A stretch of DNA of 64,000 bases from Clavaria fumosa (lineage: Eukaryota; Basidiomycota; Agaricomycetes; Agaricales; Clavariaceae), in NCBI GenBank assembly GCA_951802425.1, contig OX637802.1:372001-436000 (forward strand), given 5' to 3'. Both the position numbers and the translations under genes were made by a program. Below are positions 43,037 through 54,517 of this stretch, piece by piece. Under the pieces are notes generated by a model, which was not told the DNA's origin, searched no databases, and saw only the letters and a list, made by a program, of their open reading frames with translations. Every line of letters begins with the position of its first letter. Positions within the stretch are counted from its first letter, which is position 1.

Positions 43037-44196
43037 TCATAGCGACAGGGAACATGTAAGAGGGTGTAGACAAGCACCAATAGCATGAAGCACCTTAGCC
43101 GCAGCCGCGAGGAAATTTATTCCTTGCATTTCTGTTGAATCTAAATCGTTGCTCGGAGGTGACAAGAACATGTTCCGTGCTTCTGGCTGGGTAGCCGCGC
43201 CTGCGACTGCGACGGGAGGCACTTGTTGACGCCTGGCCTCTCCGTCGAGACTACTGGTGGATTGCACATCAGCGGACTGGATTTGTCTCCGTTTTGGTGG
43301 GCGTTGAGAGGTGTCGCTCCCTACAGATCGCTTCTTGCACGAGCGCCGCCTCGTCCCGGGCCGCTTATCTGGACCTCGACGTTTGGGGACGGTGTCGTAC
43401 ACACATTGAGTAGAGCGGCGAACGCAATTATTGCAAACAGGTCGAGTGGAGTCACATCGGATTTTACGAGCTCGGCTGGAGGCAAGGAATTCAGCAGTAG
43501 CTTATTGCATGACCTGAGAAGAAGGAAACGATGCGAACCATTGACAACATGCGATGACAAGTGGTAGCTCGAGGCGAGTATTACTAGGAGACGTAATCGA
43601 TGAGGTTGAGAGCCGTCGATCAGGTAGATATGGGGTATCACTAGCAGGGAGCGTGACGGCCTGCGGGGCTGCAGGGCGAGGTACCTCTGGAGAGAGACGA
43701 GACTGATTCCTCAAATAGGGCGCTGAGGAAGAGCCAGGCTGTTCTAGTGAAACGGGTGTGCGGTGAAAAGTGGGGCTTTGGGCATCGATTTCCGACCTAG
43801 TGTGCTTCCTAAGCTGCAGAGAATAATCGGGCTGGGGATGGAATGTCGAACGGGGAAGCGGGACGGGCGGAACGGCATGTGTTGACACGACCCGGCCTTG
43901 AGGAAAGTTGTAGGCAGGTTGAAAATTAGGATAAAATGAAGCAGTCATCGAATGAAAGTCAAATGAATCATGCTGGTATTGATCTTGAATTCGGTAACTC
44001 GGTCAGAACCCAGAAGATACTGGACGTGGTGTGAGAGAGACAACTCACGAATATCTCCAAAGTGCGTTTGCATTAGGTTGCTGAAGATTTGAGTCTGCGT
44101 TTCGCAGTCTTCCTTGCTAGGCTGCGCGGCGTGGTTCATAATTAATTCATTCGAGAACTGCGGATAGAAGCTACTATTTGCCGCGCTGCTTGACAT
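43037..44196 (-). CDS. Zn(II)2Cys6 transcription factor (343 aa)
   Basis: Model: exons 44,196-44,049, 43,983-43,539 and 43,475-43,037; the phases agree throughout. The binuclear zinc cluster is created across the second intron: ACCQCRARKIRCD then STRPVCNNCVRRSTQC, spacing C-x2-C-x6-C-x6-C-x2-C-x6-C. It is followed by VYDTVPKRRGPDKRPGTRRR, a basic linker typical of basidiomycete Zn-cluster proteins. The ~200 residues before it are Pro/Ser/Thr-rich and disordered. The C-terminal part is short and lacks the usual fungal-specific middle homology region. Nuclear DNA binding is expected. The target is unknown; the adjacent transporter is a candidate only by position. Confidence 0.87.
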
Positions 44197-47100
44197 GGAG
44201 AGAGGTCTTTGCGAGACGGAAATTATTGAAGGGAGTGGCGAGGTGCTGGCCAGGTGTGATATAGTTGAAAGCCACGCGAGTGAGAGTTATACAGGCCCAT
44301 GCCCACACAGCGTCAAATTGAGAAGTGCCAGTTCGCCCTTCCCAGCACGAAGTTGGGGTGGAAAAGATCTAGGAAATCACGGGGCTCCTTGCACAGCAAA
44401 AGAACAAGAACCCACACAACCGATTGTCGTCTTGCAGACAAGTCCAAAAAAAAACAGTCCCTTAGCGAGTACTGACGACAGCCACAGATCTACCCAAGCG
44501 GGGCTGGGACAGCAAAAGACCGAGGGAAAGCATATACCTATTGGAGGAAATCCGGAGTTGGAGCCAATCCTGGTTACGTGAATCAGGACGCGCCTGAACT
44601 GTCATGCCGGGGTACATTTCCGTAACGGTCCTTTGTCGGGCCACCGTCTGGCCACGTGTTGAATATGCTCTACACTGAACATTTTTCTTGTCCGTCCTAC
44701 TGCCGAATTATATCGAAAGCTGTCTTTAGAACAGAGTTCCAAAGGAATCTCTTCCAAAATCAAGGCAACGCACAGTAAGACCGCGTTCAGGTACAAACCT
44801 ATTCGAGAAGCAACAGACGGCGTCTCTGCCTGTTGCCGCTTCTCGGCGAAATCGGACTTTCCTTGCAAACGCGTTTCCGGCCGAGAAAATTCGCATAAAA
44901 AATTGCCTCATCAACAATGTTTTTCTTTCTCTTCTGTTGAGAAAAATTCAAGCTCGTCGTTGTCGTTGTAAGCTCGTCGGTTGGAGGCTCTTTTGTTGTA
45001 AGCTCGCTATGCGCAGGGCTCAGACAGCCAACATACACTCTCGTAACTCCGGCCATCAAAGTCGCTAGGATCTCCAACGAGAATCTCAATGGCAGAGGAC
45101 GGAGGAAGACGAATCTCCGATTCTCCTGAGATCAGATGGAGACCGACAACAATCTTCTCCTGATATCAGACGAGGGGTCAAATTTTTTTCAGAAGGAATT
45201 GGCGCGCTACATGAGTGCTTTGCGCGCTGGCAAGTCTGACAGATTGGCAAAGTAAATCATCTGCCCTACAGATCTTTGTAGTTCAAATGCCTGCAATCCA
45301 TGCGAGACGCATGGTTTCCTCATCTCCGCGCCTTCCTATCAACCGAATTGTTTCCGGGCCGCATGATGGGATTACGGAACCTTACGCGTTATGTTTCGTC
45401 TTCTCTTCTTCCATACTTCAGCGACTTCATCTCGAAAGATTTCTGGACGACCCGCATGGATCAGAGGATTCATCGACTGGACAGACACAACAATGATCTA
45501 ATCGATATCAGACTCGAGCACGCCCACAACCTTTTCCTTCTTCTTTCTGTCGGTCGACTCGGATTTGAAGATTGTCGAAATTCGATGACATTAACTTTGC
45601 GTGCGTGACATGTACAGAGTTACCGTCCGTGTGAACACTATACCGAATGCTGTGCTTATGTGAGAGAAGAGGCACTGGCACGTGGTCACCGAGATCGTAC
45701 TGCATCAACACTCTCCTCGTGGACGGAAGCTGTGCAATCGATAGAAATAATATGCGCGCGCGATGGTAACGAAGGGAAACCGAATGTAAATCACAGTCAC
45801 GCGAATAAACTTCACGGCCCTTGAAGATCCCTGGAACCCTTCTCCAGCCCCTACTCAAGCCTTCCAATCACCGCACAACCCCGATGTCGTTTGCATGAAT
45901 GATGCGGACAGCCTGCCGTGGGCGCACGAGATACGACGTCGCGTGGTTCTGACCGACCCTGAGATATTCGGAGAGCTCGGGCAGCCTATCCTATGATGCC
46001 TGTTGCGACCCCGCCGTGTCAAGCTTGCGACCGGACGACGTGGGCAGCGCTGCCACCTAAACGTCAGGGTCTGGAGGCGTCGAAGAACGATGCAGGGATC
46101 TTTTTGAAATCGGGTATCAGTCAATTTGGGACAAAGTCCATCACATTAGGGAAGGATCCACGCGGTGGCTATCACTACTTTCCTTTTTGAGGAGACTTCG
46201 ATTATCTAATCCTAACCAGTGAAAGCGAAGGAAGGGGAGCAGCACACAAGCAACAGCGCGCAACCACGGTGGCGACGTTATCAGATGCACAGCTCTCCAG
46301 TGCCAGTGTCAACAGGGAAAAGAATGAAGATCCCTTTATCGAACTTGCTGCGGACGTTCCGTGCTTGGATGATCATTTCTTCCACTTATTGAGCGTATCG
46401 CCGCCGAAGTGCCATGAAATGAATTGCCTTAACAGGTCCGAATATTTGGTTTGGAGACATCCGGATTGCCATGCATTATGCGAAATTGGTCACCTGTCTT
46501 CTGACGGTTTGGGTGCTGGCCCGAGTAGCCCCATGATCCATGAGTAATGTCATGATGTTGGGTTTCTTGATAGAAAGAGTCCGAGTGGGTGCCGCTTCGC
46601 ATCCCGTATCGCATTCCAGCCAATCGACCATGCCCCAGCCTCCAGGAACTCAAGTGGGATGGCTCTCAAGCTGTTGGCGTAGTAATGTGCGGGAAGGAAG
46701 TCCCCTTTCAGCATGGTACAGCCGTTTCGCCGATATGACAACAGGCCTGCATACGAACCCAAAGGACTTAATTATTTCCTTCTCTTCTATTGCCACAGAC
46801 GAGCGGATCTTTGGCTGTGTTCATTTCCATGGTCGGTCGCCGGGTTAATGAACCACGAGAGACGTTCTGTGTTGCAGATGATTGGTATACGAAAGCAGAG
46901 CATGGATTTCTTTCGATCGCTGGGAAGCCAGGCGGCTGCAATTGAACAAGGCAGGGGTGATGCGGGACGATCGCTCATTTCTCTGTCACTTGCGGCGCGC
47001 GCTGTTGGCCTCGCCATAAATGCACATCGTATGATCTCAAATGCGGTTGTTGCCTCGAGGCACCAGCAAGCAGGAACAAAGAGACAAGGCAGGGGCAGGG

Positions 47101-47577
47101 TAATCAATAGCAGCCGCTGTCTGCCACCCTCTTACAATCCCTAATTACAGGTCGCAGCCATCAAAGAAAGTAGACGGTTAGGATGCCACACAGCTAGTGC
47201 CAGGGGCCCTCGGCGACACAGCTCACAGCGAGACGAGACGGCGATGGTAAAATAACACGAGAGTTGCCATTATCTAGATGCGATTGTAAGGACCACAAAC
47301 CGCCTCTTTAGGCTCTAAGCGGATGAAGATATTTTGATACAACAGTGAGTCAGGCTATCTGTGGCACCTCTTGAGAGTGTGCGGGTAGTGTCTAGTGATA
47401 CACGCGTGGCGGTATCGTGGATGACCAGTGGATAAATCGAAGTGTTTGAAGGTTGGGGGCATGTCGGCAACGTGAGTCGAGTCAAGGTTAAAGAAGAGCG
47501 ACACAATCAATCCCCCCAGCTCATAGAGAGAGCAGTGTCCCCGAAATTGAAAGCGGCTGGCGAGGACGAGAGAATGA
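44197..47577. other. 3.4 kb without a recognisable gene
   Basis: Moderately CpG-containing sequence with many short open frames on both strands (for example 45,300-45,608 plus, 46,713-47,144 plus, 45,867-45,508 minus). None has a domain, and I could not chain exons with consistent phase. Near 44,955-45,005 a short word containing TTGTAAGCTCG recurs. It may hold a decayed gene, a long non-coding RNA or an orphan gene that I cannot see. Confidence 0.4.
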
Positions 47578-48222
47578 TCACTGGCTGTTCGGGGGTGGAG
47601 TTGGGGTCAATGATCGAGGTCCCAGGATCCTGCCGTGAATGGAGTCAGTTTTCCAGCTAGAAAAGATAATATATTGACATACAGCTGGTGTCACATCAAG
47701 TTCCGGCACAGGGGGATCCTCGTTGTCCCCTTCTTTCATTCTCGCTCTCCCCCGCGATGTCTCCCCATTCGGGGGGCAACAGTCGTCCGGTGGGCAAACA
47801 TTCGAATGCGGCACGAGCCGGGCATTCAGCAACGGTCTATCTTCGTCACCAAGCATAGACGGGCCGGGTGACGCGCCGAGGCTGGGGCGCTTTGCCCCAA
47901 CGGCAGTATGATCTTCGCCGCAGTGCTCACAGGGCCCTCGTGCTGAGCGACTTGACTGACTGCGCGACGAGCCCGGGTTGTGCAGGTTGAAGGGCAGATG
48001 CGCAGTGACGTTGACCATTTTCCGCTCCGTGACACGCACGATGTCCCCCAGCCTTGCGAGGACCTGCTGCTGATCAAAAGCGTGATCGTGCTGCGGCGGA
48101 TTCGGATGCGGGTCGGGGTCGACTGGTATCAGTCGCGAGGTCTCATCGGGTGCTCCGCGTCCATCCGCGGACTTGTCGCGCGAACAGCATGAGCAAAACA
48201 GGCGGAAAACGGCCGTGAACAT
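47578..48222 (-). CDS. Hypothetical protein with CSCC N-terminus
   Basis: From the ATG at 48,222 the minus frame reads MFTAVFRLFCSCCSRDKSAD, then ETSRLIPVDPDPHPNPPQHD, LARLGDIVRVTERKMVNVTA and HLPFNLHNP, a Ser/Arg tail, CEHCGEDH and a disordered C-terminus. The CSCC cluster near the N-terminus followed by an ETSRLIP-like stretch suggests a lipidated, membrane-tethered protein of the general layout of LAMTOR/Ego-type anchors, but there is no Met-Gly start and I hold that only as a possibility. A GT...CTAG intron near the 3' end (about 47,648-47,687) could shorten the C-terminus to ...ELDLEN. Upstream lie T12/A10 runs near 48,309-48,340. Confidence 0.5.
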   Translation of the reverse strand: MFTAVFRLFCSCCSRDKSADGRGAPDETSRLIPVDPDPHPNPPQHDHAFDQQQVLARLGDIVRVTERKMVNVTAHLPFNLHNPGSSRSQSSRSARGPCEHCGEDHTAVGAKRPSLGASPGPSMLGDEDRPLLNARLVPHSNVCPPDDCCPPNGETSRGRARMKEGDNEDPPVPELDVTPAVCQYIIFSSWKTDSIHGRILGPRSLTPTPPPNSQ

Positions 48223-48798
48223 CAAGGACGTGCAGACGAGGGTTGCCGTGGACACATGTGTTGGCCCCCTCTGACGCCTGACCCCGTCTCATCACGTGGC
48301 TGGCACTTTTTTTTTTTTCGTTCCCTTGAAAAAAAAAACCCTACAAGCGCCCACGGCCAACTCCTTTTCAAACCCGCTAAACACGACAGGGCAAAGGCAT
48401 TTCCGGCTTTTTAGAGGGTGTGGCGGATAAATCATGCTATTTGTGATGTGGTCCCACACAGGTCCGAATCTGGACTGTTCGTCGCTTATTCGTGGCGACG
48501 AAAATTTCCATTAGAGGCCAGGTTCAATCGCGCTCGCTGTTCTGATGTTCGATGAAAGCGTTCCACGCGTATCTTTTCACGGGAACCCTGACTTATTGGG
48601 GAAGAGGCGAGCCGCCGCGCGGTCTCGAGAAAAAAAAAGGAACCCCCGCCCGCTTAACAGACCACGTGCAGTTTGGGGCTTGCGCCATGGGGAACAAAAA
48701 ATAATGATAATTCAGGGCTACTCTGAGAAAAAAGAAACGTGAACGTCTCCAAAGCATTCGATGATATATGAGAAAAATTATATCCTGGTAAAATATCA
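48223..48798. other. Intergenic; T-run and A-run pair
   Basis: CACTTTTTTTTTTTTCG and GAAAAAAAAAACC face each other near 48,306-48,342 and could form a short hairpin. A TCACGTGG motif lies near 48,294. No gene seen. Confidence 0.45.
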
Positions 48799-49797
48799 TC
48801 ACATCCCACTCAGCTTGAGCAACATTTCTGCTGCTACGCTCTCTGATGTCTTCTCTGATTGACCCCCGGATGACGGGACGTATTGAATCCAAGTAAATTG
48901 AGGGGACAACACCGAAAGCGCAGCACCTCCCTTCAACTGCTGCGCTTGCTGCGGGTGCGAGTCATGCTGACGAAGAGAAGCAAGGGTGCTCCTCCTCTTA
49001 CGGGATAACGGGACAAGAGTTGTGTGCACAAGCGCTGTCGTGCTCGGGATGGATTGCTGGAGGACTCTGTCGAGATGGACGGAATCGCCGCTGGGCGGGG
49101 TCTGGTTATCGACGGCGTCTGGGGGTTCCGAATCAAGGCCATCGGAGACTCCAAGATCGCGGTCCACCTCGCAATGTGTTGTAGCGTCCCAAGCAGCGCA
49201 GATGTCCCCGTAGGTCGTCTTGAGATTGCCTTGCTTCGAGGTTCCACTGGTACGATGTTGCGGGTTCCTACGGGTCAGCACCGCGACCTTGTCGCTGTCG
49301 ACGAGGTTCCCGTTCAATGGGCAGAAGACGGAGAAAGGAGACTCAGCGACGTACCGTCTTTCGCCTCCAGTCCGTTTTTCAGATTCATGCCCTGACCGCT
49401 CATCGGCTCGTAGTGTTTCACTAGTTGGGTCATGAGACACACGGAATTCCCAGCGCTAAGAAAATTCTAACATCATGCCATCTTGTGCAAGCGCAAAAGG
49501 GGTCTTCCGCGGACTTGTCCTGCGTTCGACCTGCGTTGTGGTATCTCCGCGAGGAGCCAAAGAGGCAGACGGTTTATATCTGCGCTTCTTGACACTGCCG
49601 GACGCTCGACTGAAGAAAGGGAGTTCCTGTGATCTAGCAGCAACAAGCGGCGAAACATGATAGAACACGCACGACCTTGTACGCGAAGAGTCCTCAACCG
49701 TCGCCTGTTCTGGTGGAAGGGAGGGCGGGTGGGGCGACCTGTCAGACGCCCCACCTCCGCCACGCTTTCGCGGGGAGCCTGAGTGAGTCGGCGCCAT
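48799..49797 (-). CDS. Hypothetical protein, 301 aa, three exons
   Basis: Model: exons 49,797-49,676, 49,633-49,472 and 49,420-48,799, with introns of 42 and 51 bp and consistent phases. It begins MAPTHSGSPRKRGGGG and has a basic segment SVKKRRYKPSASLAPRGD, SPFSVFCPLNGNLVDSDKV and TTYGDICAAWDATTHC. The C-terminal third is Ser/Gln-rich, ending AAEMLLKLSGM. There is no membrane segment or known domain. The first intron has no in-frame stop. The phase-consistent model supports a real gene, but the family is unknown. Confidence 0.5.
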
Positions 49798-51300
49798 GGC
49801 GGCACCGGAGAGAAGGACGACGCGGCGTTGGCTCGCTCAGCCTTACCGCATTTGGTCAACGACCTCACAAAATAAGACACCATCGCATTTCGGCGACCTC
49901 AGACGTGCAACAGTTTCTGCGATGCTGAATGTTGTATTTCTCAGCACATCGTAGTCCAATATAGGCTATCTCGTAGCTTACACACATTATTATTATAAGA
50001 CTAGGAGTCGTTGATGGAGCTCAAAGTTGTCCACATGGACCGCCGGACTCTTTCAAAACTGCGGTAGAAGTTGATGTGAATACTGTAAGCCCATCCAGGT
50101 GATCTCTTGTCCCGCCAAAAATGTTCCTTTATTACCCCCACATTTGGCAGTCGGTACCTTTCTTGAAGTTGTGAATCCAGGGATTGAGTCCCTTGATGTT
50201 CCCATCTTGCATTTCAGATGTAGGGTTCAGTCAAATGACGAATTTACCGGCTGGATGACAGTCGAAATACTACTACGATCGCTCACCACATACCAAGGCA
50301 TGTGCATGCAGTATGCACTACACAGGCGGCCCTGTCTGAATTTCGGGAAACCCGGGTACCCTGCGCAGGAACACATTGATCTCAGCGTCAAGTAACGCCC
50401 CCGATCACTAGCTCATGCGGGTGGTCGGACCGCGTCTATCCGGCTATCAGACTTGGGGTTCCTTACAGCATCACCTTCAGAGAGTGTGGCATCAGCCCGC
50501 AATGCCACTCATGCCCACCAGCACAGGAAGTGCGATAGAAAGCATTCCCGATGTGAGAAATATGCAGAATTGATATTTCAGGCAGTTTTCTGTTCAAAAG
50601 TTTACTGGAAATAATTTTCTATCCCACTACACTATCATCAATATGACAACCCTGTGTTTTAAATGCTTATACTAGTAGGCTTGCCCAGATCGCACTTAAA
50701 GGCTTGACTTTGAGTGATATGCTTTTTTAAATATTTGTTCTGAGGCAGAATTTTTATCATTTATCTTTTCTGGATATCACAAAGTTCTTGCTATCGAAGC
50801 CAAAGCTCATTGGTCAAGCCTTCTACAAGCAGAGCTAAAAAGTGTAAAGGTGTATGCGATTTGAGCGAACATACCAAGGGTTAGCAATCTTGTCAGGGAG
50901 TTCGAGAGATGGCAATTCAACATTGTTGGTAATTAACACTGGCCGTAAGACTTCAAGCACATGAGTGCCAAGTTAGTGCCGTGTGACATTGTGTGACGGG
51001 TTTTGATGGCGCACTTTCAAGATGAGCGCTACGCTGTGCCGTTCAACATCTCTATATAGCCGAGGTAAACTCGAAGCCTTTGGAGATTGAGAGTGGCAAG
51101 TATGAGTCTGAGCTTCACAGTCTCATTACCGACTCAACCAACTCTCAACAGAATTCTAGTGGGCGTCGTAGTTGTAGCAACCACTGGGCGCCCTGTGACT
51201 CAGTGTGAGAATTACTTGCCAGATTGGGACTTTGCGCTCGCACTCATGGCGGTGGCTGAGGCCAAGATACATTCGTGACTTTCTCTTCTACTACCACCAT
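49798..51300. other. Intergenic, 1.5 kb
   Basis: AT-richer than its neighbours between about 50,560 and 50,760. A 98-codon plus frame (50,099-50,395) has no recognisable domain. It likely contains the promoter of the gene starting at 51,301. Confidence 0.45.
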
Positions 51301-53907
51301 ATGTCTTCTGAATTCCAAGACCAGAATGGCACCTACCTCGACTACGGCTCTGCAGATCTACCCACTGGGGCACCGCAGCACCAGCAACGCAACCTCGGGC
51401 CCTCTGTGATTGCCAGACAGAATGACTACGAACTGCTGGAAAACCTGAAGAAGAAGATAAAGGAAGGGCAACACGATCGTTTCCGTGCTACCCCTCAGAT
51501 AGATGTTCTGAGGAGTCTGTTTATGGGCCCAAACACCCATCCACTAGGCATGCCTGACCCACCACCGCAAGGCGTGTCCGACGACTCATGTGCTCAAGCC
51601 TCTCGGGGTAGCGTTTCCCAAGACACAACTAAAGTGCTGCTGGATCACGACTTGAGTGTTTCTATGGCTGACTCATTTTGATTTTTGCAGGCTATCGTGC
51701 CTCCGGGATTACAGCCGGGGACGCCCACTTCTGTGACTGTCGATTTATCCAAGAATGCATCCGGTGCATCACCAATAGCTGTCATGTCTGGCAATCAACC
51801 TCACTCTTTGGACAGCACACCTCCACCACCGCCGTCTGGCAATGAGCAGATGTCTGTTGATCGCGACAAGGACCAAGACCGCGATAGGGAGGGAATCTTG
51901 AGTCGCCAATGGGCAGAACGCGATAGACGTGAAAGTTATCATACTAGAGATGCTTCTCGGCCAGAGGCGCGAAAAATCCCCGACCAACCATACTACGAGG
52001 CTTTCTCTCCTGGCGATGTCCGTTTCCCCGGTCTTGAGCTTGTTGACCAGATGGATGTCGACATAACAGAGGCTTCGGGCCCTCCTGGTCGTCCACCACA
52101 ACTCCTTGATCGATCTTCTCTTGGTGATCGTTTGACTCCTCGCGGGCAACCCGTTCCTGACGACCGTACTCGTCGTTCACCCCCAGTAGAGCGGCGCACT
52201 TCCCTGTCATCCCTGTCAGAATCACGTTCAACGCGACCTTTCAATCCTGCTCATTCTACAGAGGACTCGAAAACCAGACTTTCATTAGATGAACGTGGCC
52301 ATCGTCCGATTGCCCCACCTCTGACTCCAGATCAGCGTCCTCGTGCTACCATACCTCTGGAAAGCAGGATTGGTCCATCTCCACGTTCCTTGAATGATCG
52401 GATGGCCCCGCCTTTTGGGTCCAGAAATGTCATTAGTTGGCATCCTCGTCCTTCTACCCTCGAACAACGGCTTTCCCACGCTTCTGTTGTAGTTCCTGAT
52501 GACAATGCTACTCGGCCGTCTCTCAAGACTGATGATCGTGTATCTCGCCAGCCTCCTATTCTTGCTGACCGTATCCAACCCGACGACCGTTCCCGCATTA
52601 CTGAGCAGAGCAGGCCTCCCATTCTTGCTCGTGTCGCAACCTCTGTCAAACCAGTGACCGCTGTGCAGGACCGAACCTCGGCTCCTCCAACTCGTCCAGC
52701 CGGCTATAGCTCTGAACCACTTCTTCGTGATAACCCACGTGCTTTCAGACGCTCTCGCTCCCCTCCGTTGAGTTACCGGCCTCAAGATCACGAATATCGC
52801 GCTCCGCCGGCCCGAGAGATGTCTCGCGAACGTGTGGATGATAGACCTGCTGCGTACCGTCCAGATACTGCTAGAAAGTTTGACTATGCACGGTCTGATA
52901 CAGTGGTTGTCGATCCTCCTGCACGAGGGGTCGACACTGGAGCTTCGTTCCGTCGTTACCCTCCTCCTTCAGTCAGCGACGATACAGGGCGTGACCGGGG
53001 CAGAAATTTCTACCCACCTCCGTCCCCTCGTGGTGACGCGCCATATGGAACTAACACAGACCGTCGATACCCCGCAAGCGAGCAACGTGCATGGCAGTCT
53101 CCATCGCTGTATGAAGGGCGCGATTGGAATGACGATAACTTTGACCCATACTGGAAACGCTGGGATCGGAGCGACCAAGTCGACAGGGAGCGGTACGACC
53201 GCCTTACTGGGCCACCCACACCTCCGCGCGATTGGGGCAGCGAACGCCCGAGAGCCGCCTTCCCTCCTGCCTCTCCTGCTCGTTCTCTTGACGGCGCGCA
53301 ACGCCGCTCTCTGGGTTCTCGACTGACAGACCCTTACCCAGCGAGAGACTTTGATCGCGCACGCTATCCTCCGCCTCCCGTTGAATCTAGTGCCCCAGCC
53401 CCGGCGCCGCCTCCGTATGTGCGAGGCAGGAAACGCAGCCTAAGTCCGATTCCGAGACCCCCTCCTCAGGTCGTCGAGCATCGCCCGCCCATCAAACGAC
53501 TGCGAGACGACAACAGCGCGTATCCGGCATATCATACTTCTCCTCCCGCAATCGGGAAGACTACTGTGGCGCGTGGGCCGAGCGATTACCCGCCGACCCA
53601 TCGCACCCCGCCCTCTCCCGCGTCTACTGCTCGGTTCTACGATAAACCCACACCTTCACTCTCTGGTAGCAGCACGGGTCCGCAAGAGAGGGAGTTTACC
53701 CGTGACCGCATCCCCGAGATGAATAAGTATGGGATATCGTCATCGTATTACCGATCCCAAGCGCCCTCCCAAGCGCCCCGCGTTGCCAGTAGGTCTCCCC
53801 CTTCGAGAATGCCGCCTCCCCAAAACTACGACAGGGGTCCTTATGAAAGGGTCGGCGATGTCAGAGAGGACCGGAGGTACAGCATACCCCCACCGAGAGT
53901 TGGCTAG
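51301..53907 (+). CDS. Large disordered Arg/Pro/Asp-rich protein (849 aa)
   Basis: Exon 1 is 51,301-51,633; a 57 bp intron (GTGCTG...TTTTGCAG, 51,634-51,690) is followed by exon 2, 51,691-53,907; the phase agrees. The first ~100 residues contain NDYELLENLKKKIKEGQHD and PQIDVLRSLFMGP, the only part that looks structured. The rest is low complexity: DRDKDQDRDRE, many DR and P-x-DR units (PDDRTRRSPPVERR, ILADRIQPDDRSR) and RS/PP runs, ending RRYSIPPPRVG. Such composition fits RNA-processing or chromatin-associated scaffolds, but no RRM, zinc finger or helicase is present, so no function is assigned. A longer in-frame start at 51,205 is possible. Confidence 0.75.
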
Positions 53908-54517
53908 AAGATATAAGTTGGTCAGTACCTTTTTTGCTCCCCTAGTTTGTGCTGAGACTTGGTGGTGTTTAGCTCCATTGAATTTGTCATCTTTGGATGT
54001 GCTGATTTAGACAGTTCTCTTGAATCGATGATATGTAATCAACATATACATTGCAGAAGTTACAGTGGATGCCCTATGTTTCCTATCTCCAATAATCGAA
54101 ACTTTGAGGTTACGAACTATCACGCAAAGTTGTTGCACGGTGCGCTTTTTTGGCAGCCTCTCGACCTTAAACCGACTGCGTTTGAATTTTTCCTGAAACA
54201 AAGTAATCACAAATATTGATGCTCAAGCGGATAAACTAAGGGACACAAAATCTTTCAAGCGTGAAAGAAACGGCGCAATGGCGCGTGATACATATGTATG
54301 CAAGAAGCAAGAACCGCTTAGAGCTCCAAGGTCCCATACGATAGTGATTCTACATGTCCGCGTGCGCGAGTGGACCGATGTGCATTGAACTGTGGATCCA
54401 CTGCCGGCGCGCCAATGAGGTCCAAGCCAAGAAATCCCATGCCATCTGCTAGCGCCGTGATCGAAAAAGTGTCCAACAAAGAAATAACTTAGGGGGCGTC
54501 GTTCCAATACAGGAAGC

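Noticed and set aside
44195..44581. 128-codon plus-strand open frame
   Set aside because: Lies at the 5' flank of the Zn-cluster gene without a domain or supportable splice context; compositional.
52285..52791. 168-codon minus-strand frame
   Set aside because: Antisense shadow of the Arg/Pro/Asp-rich exon on the plus strand.
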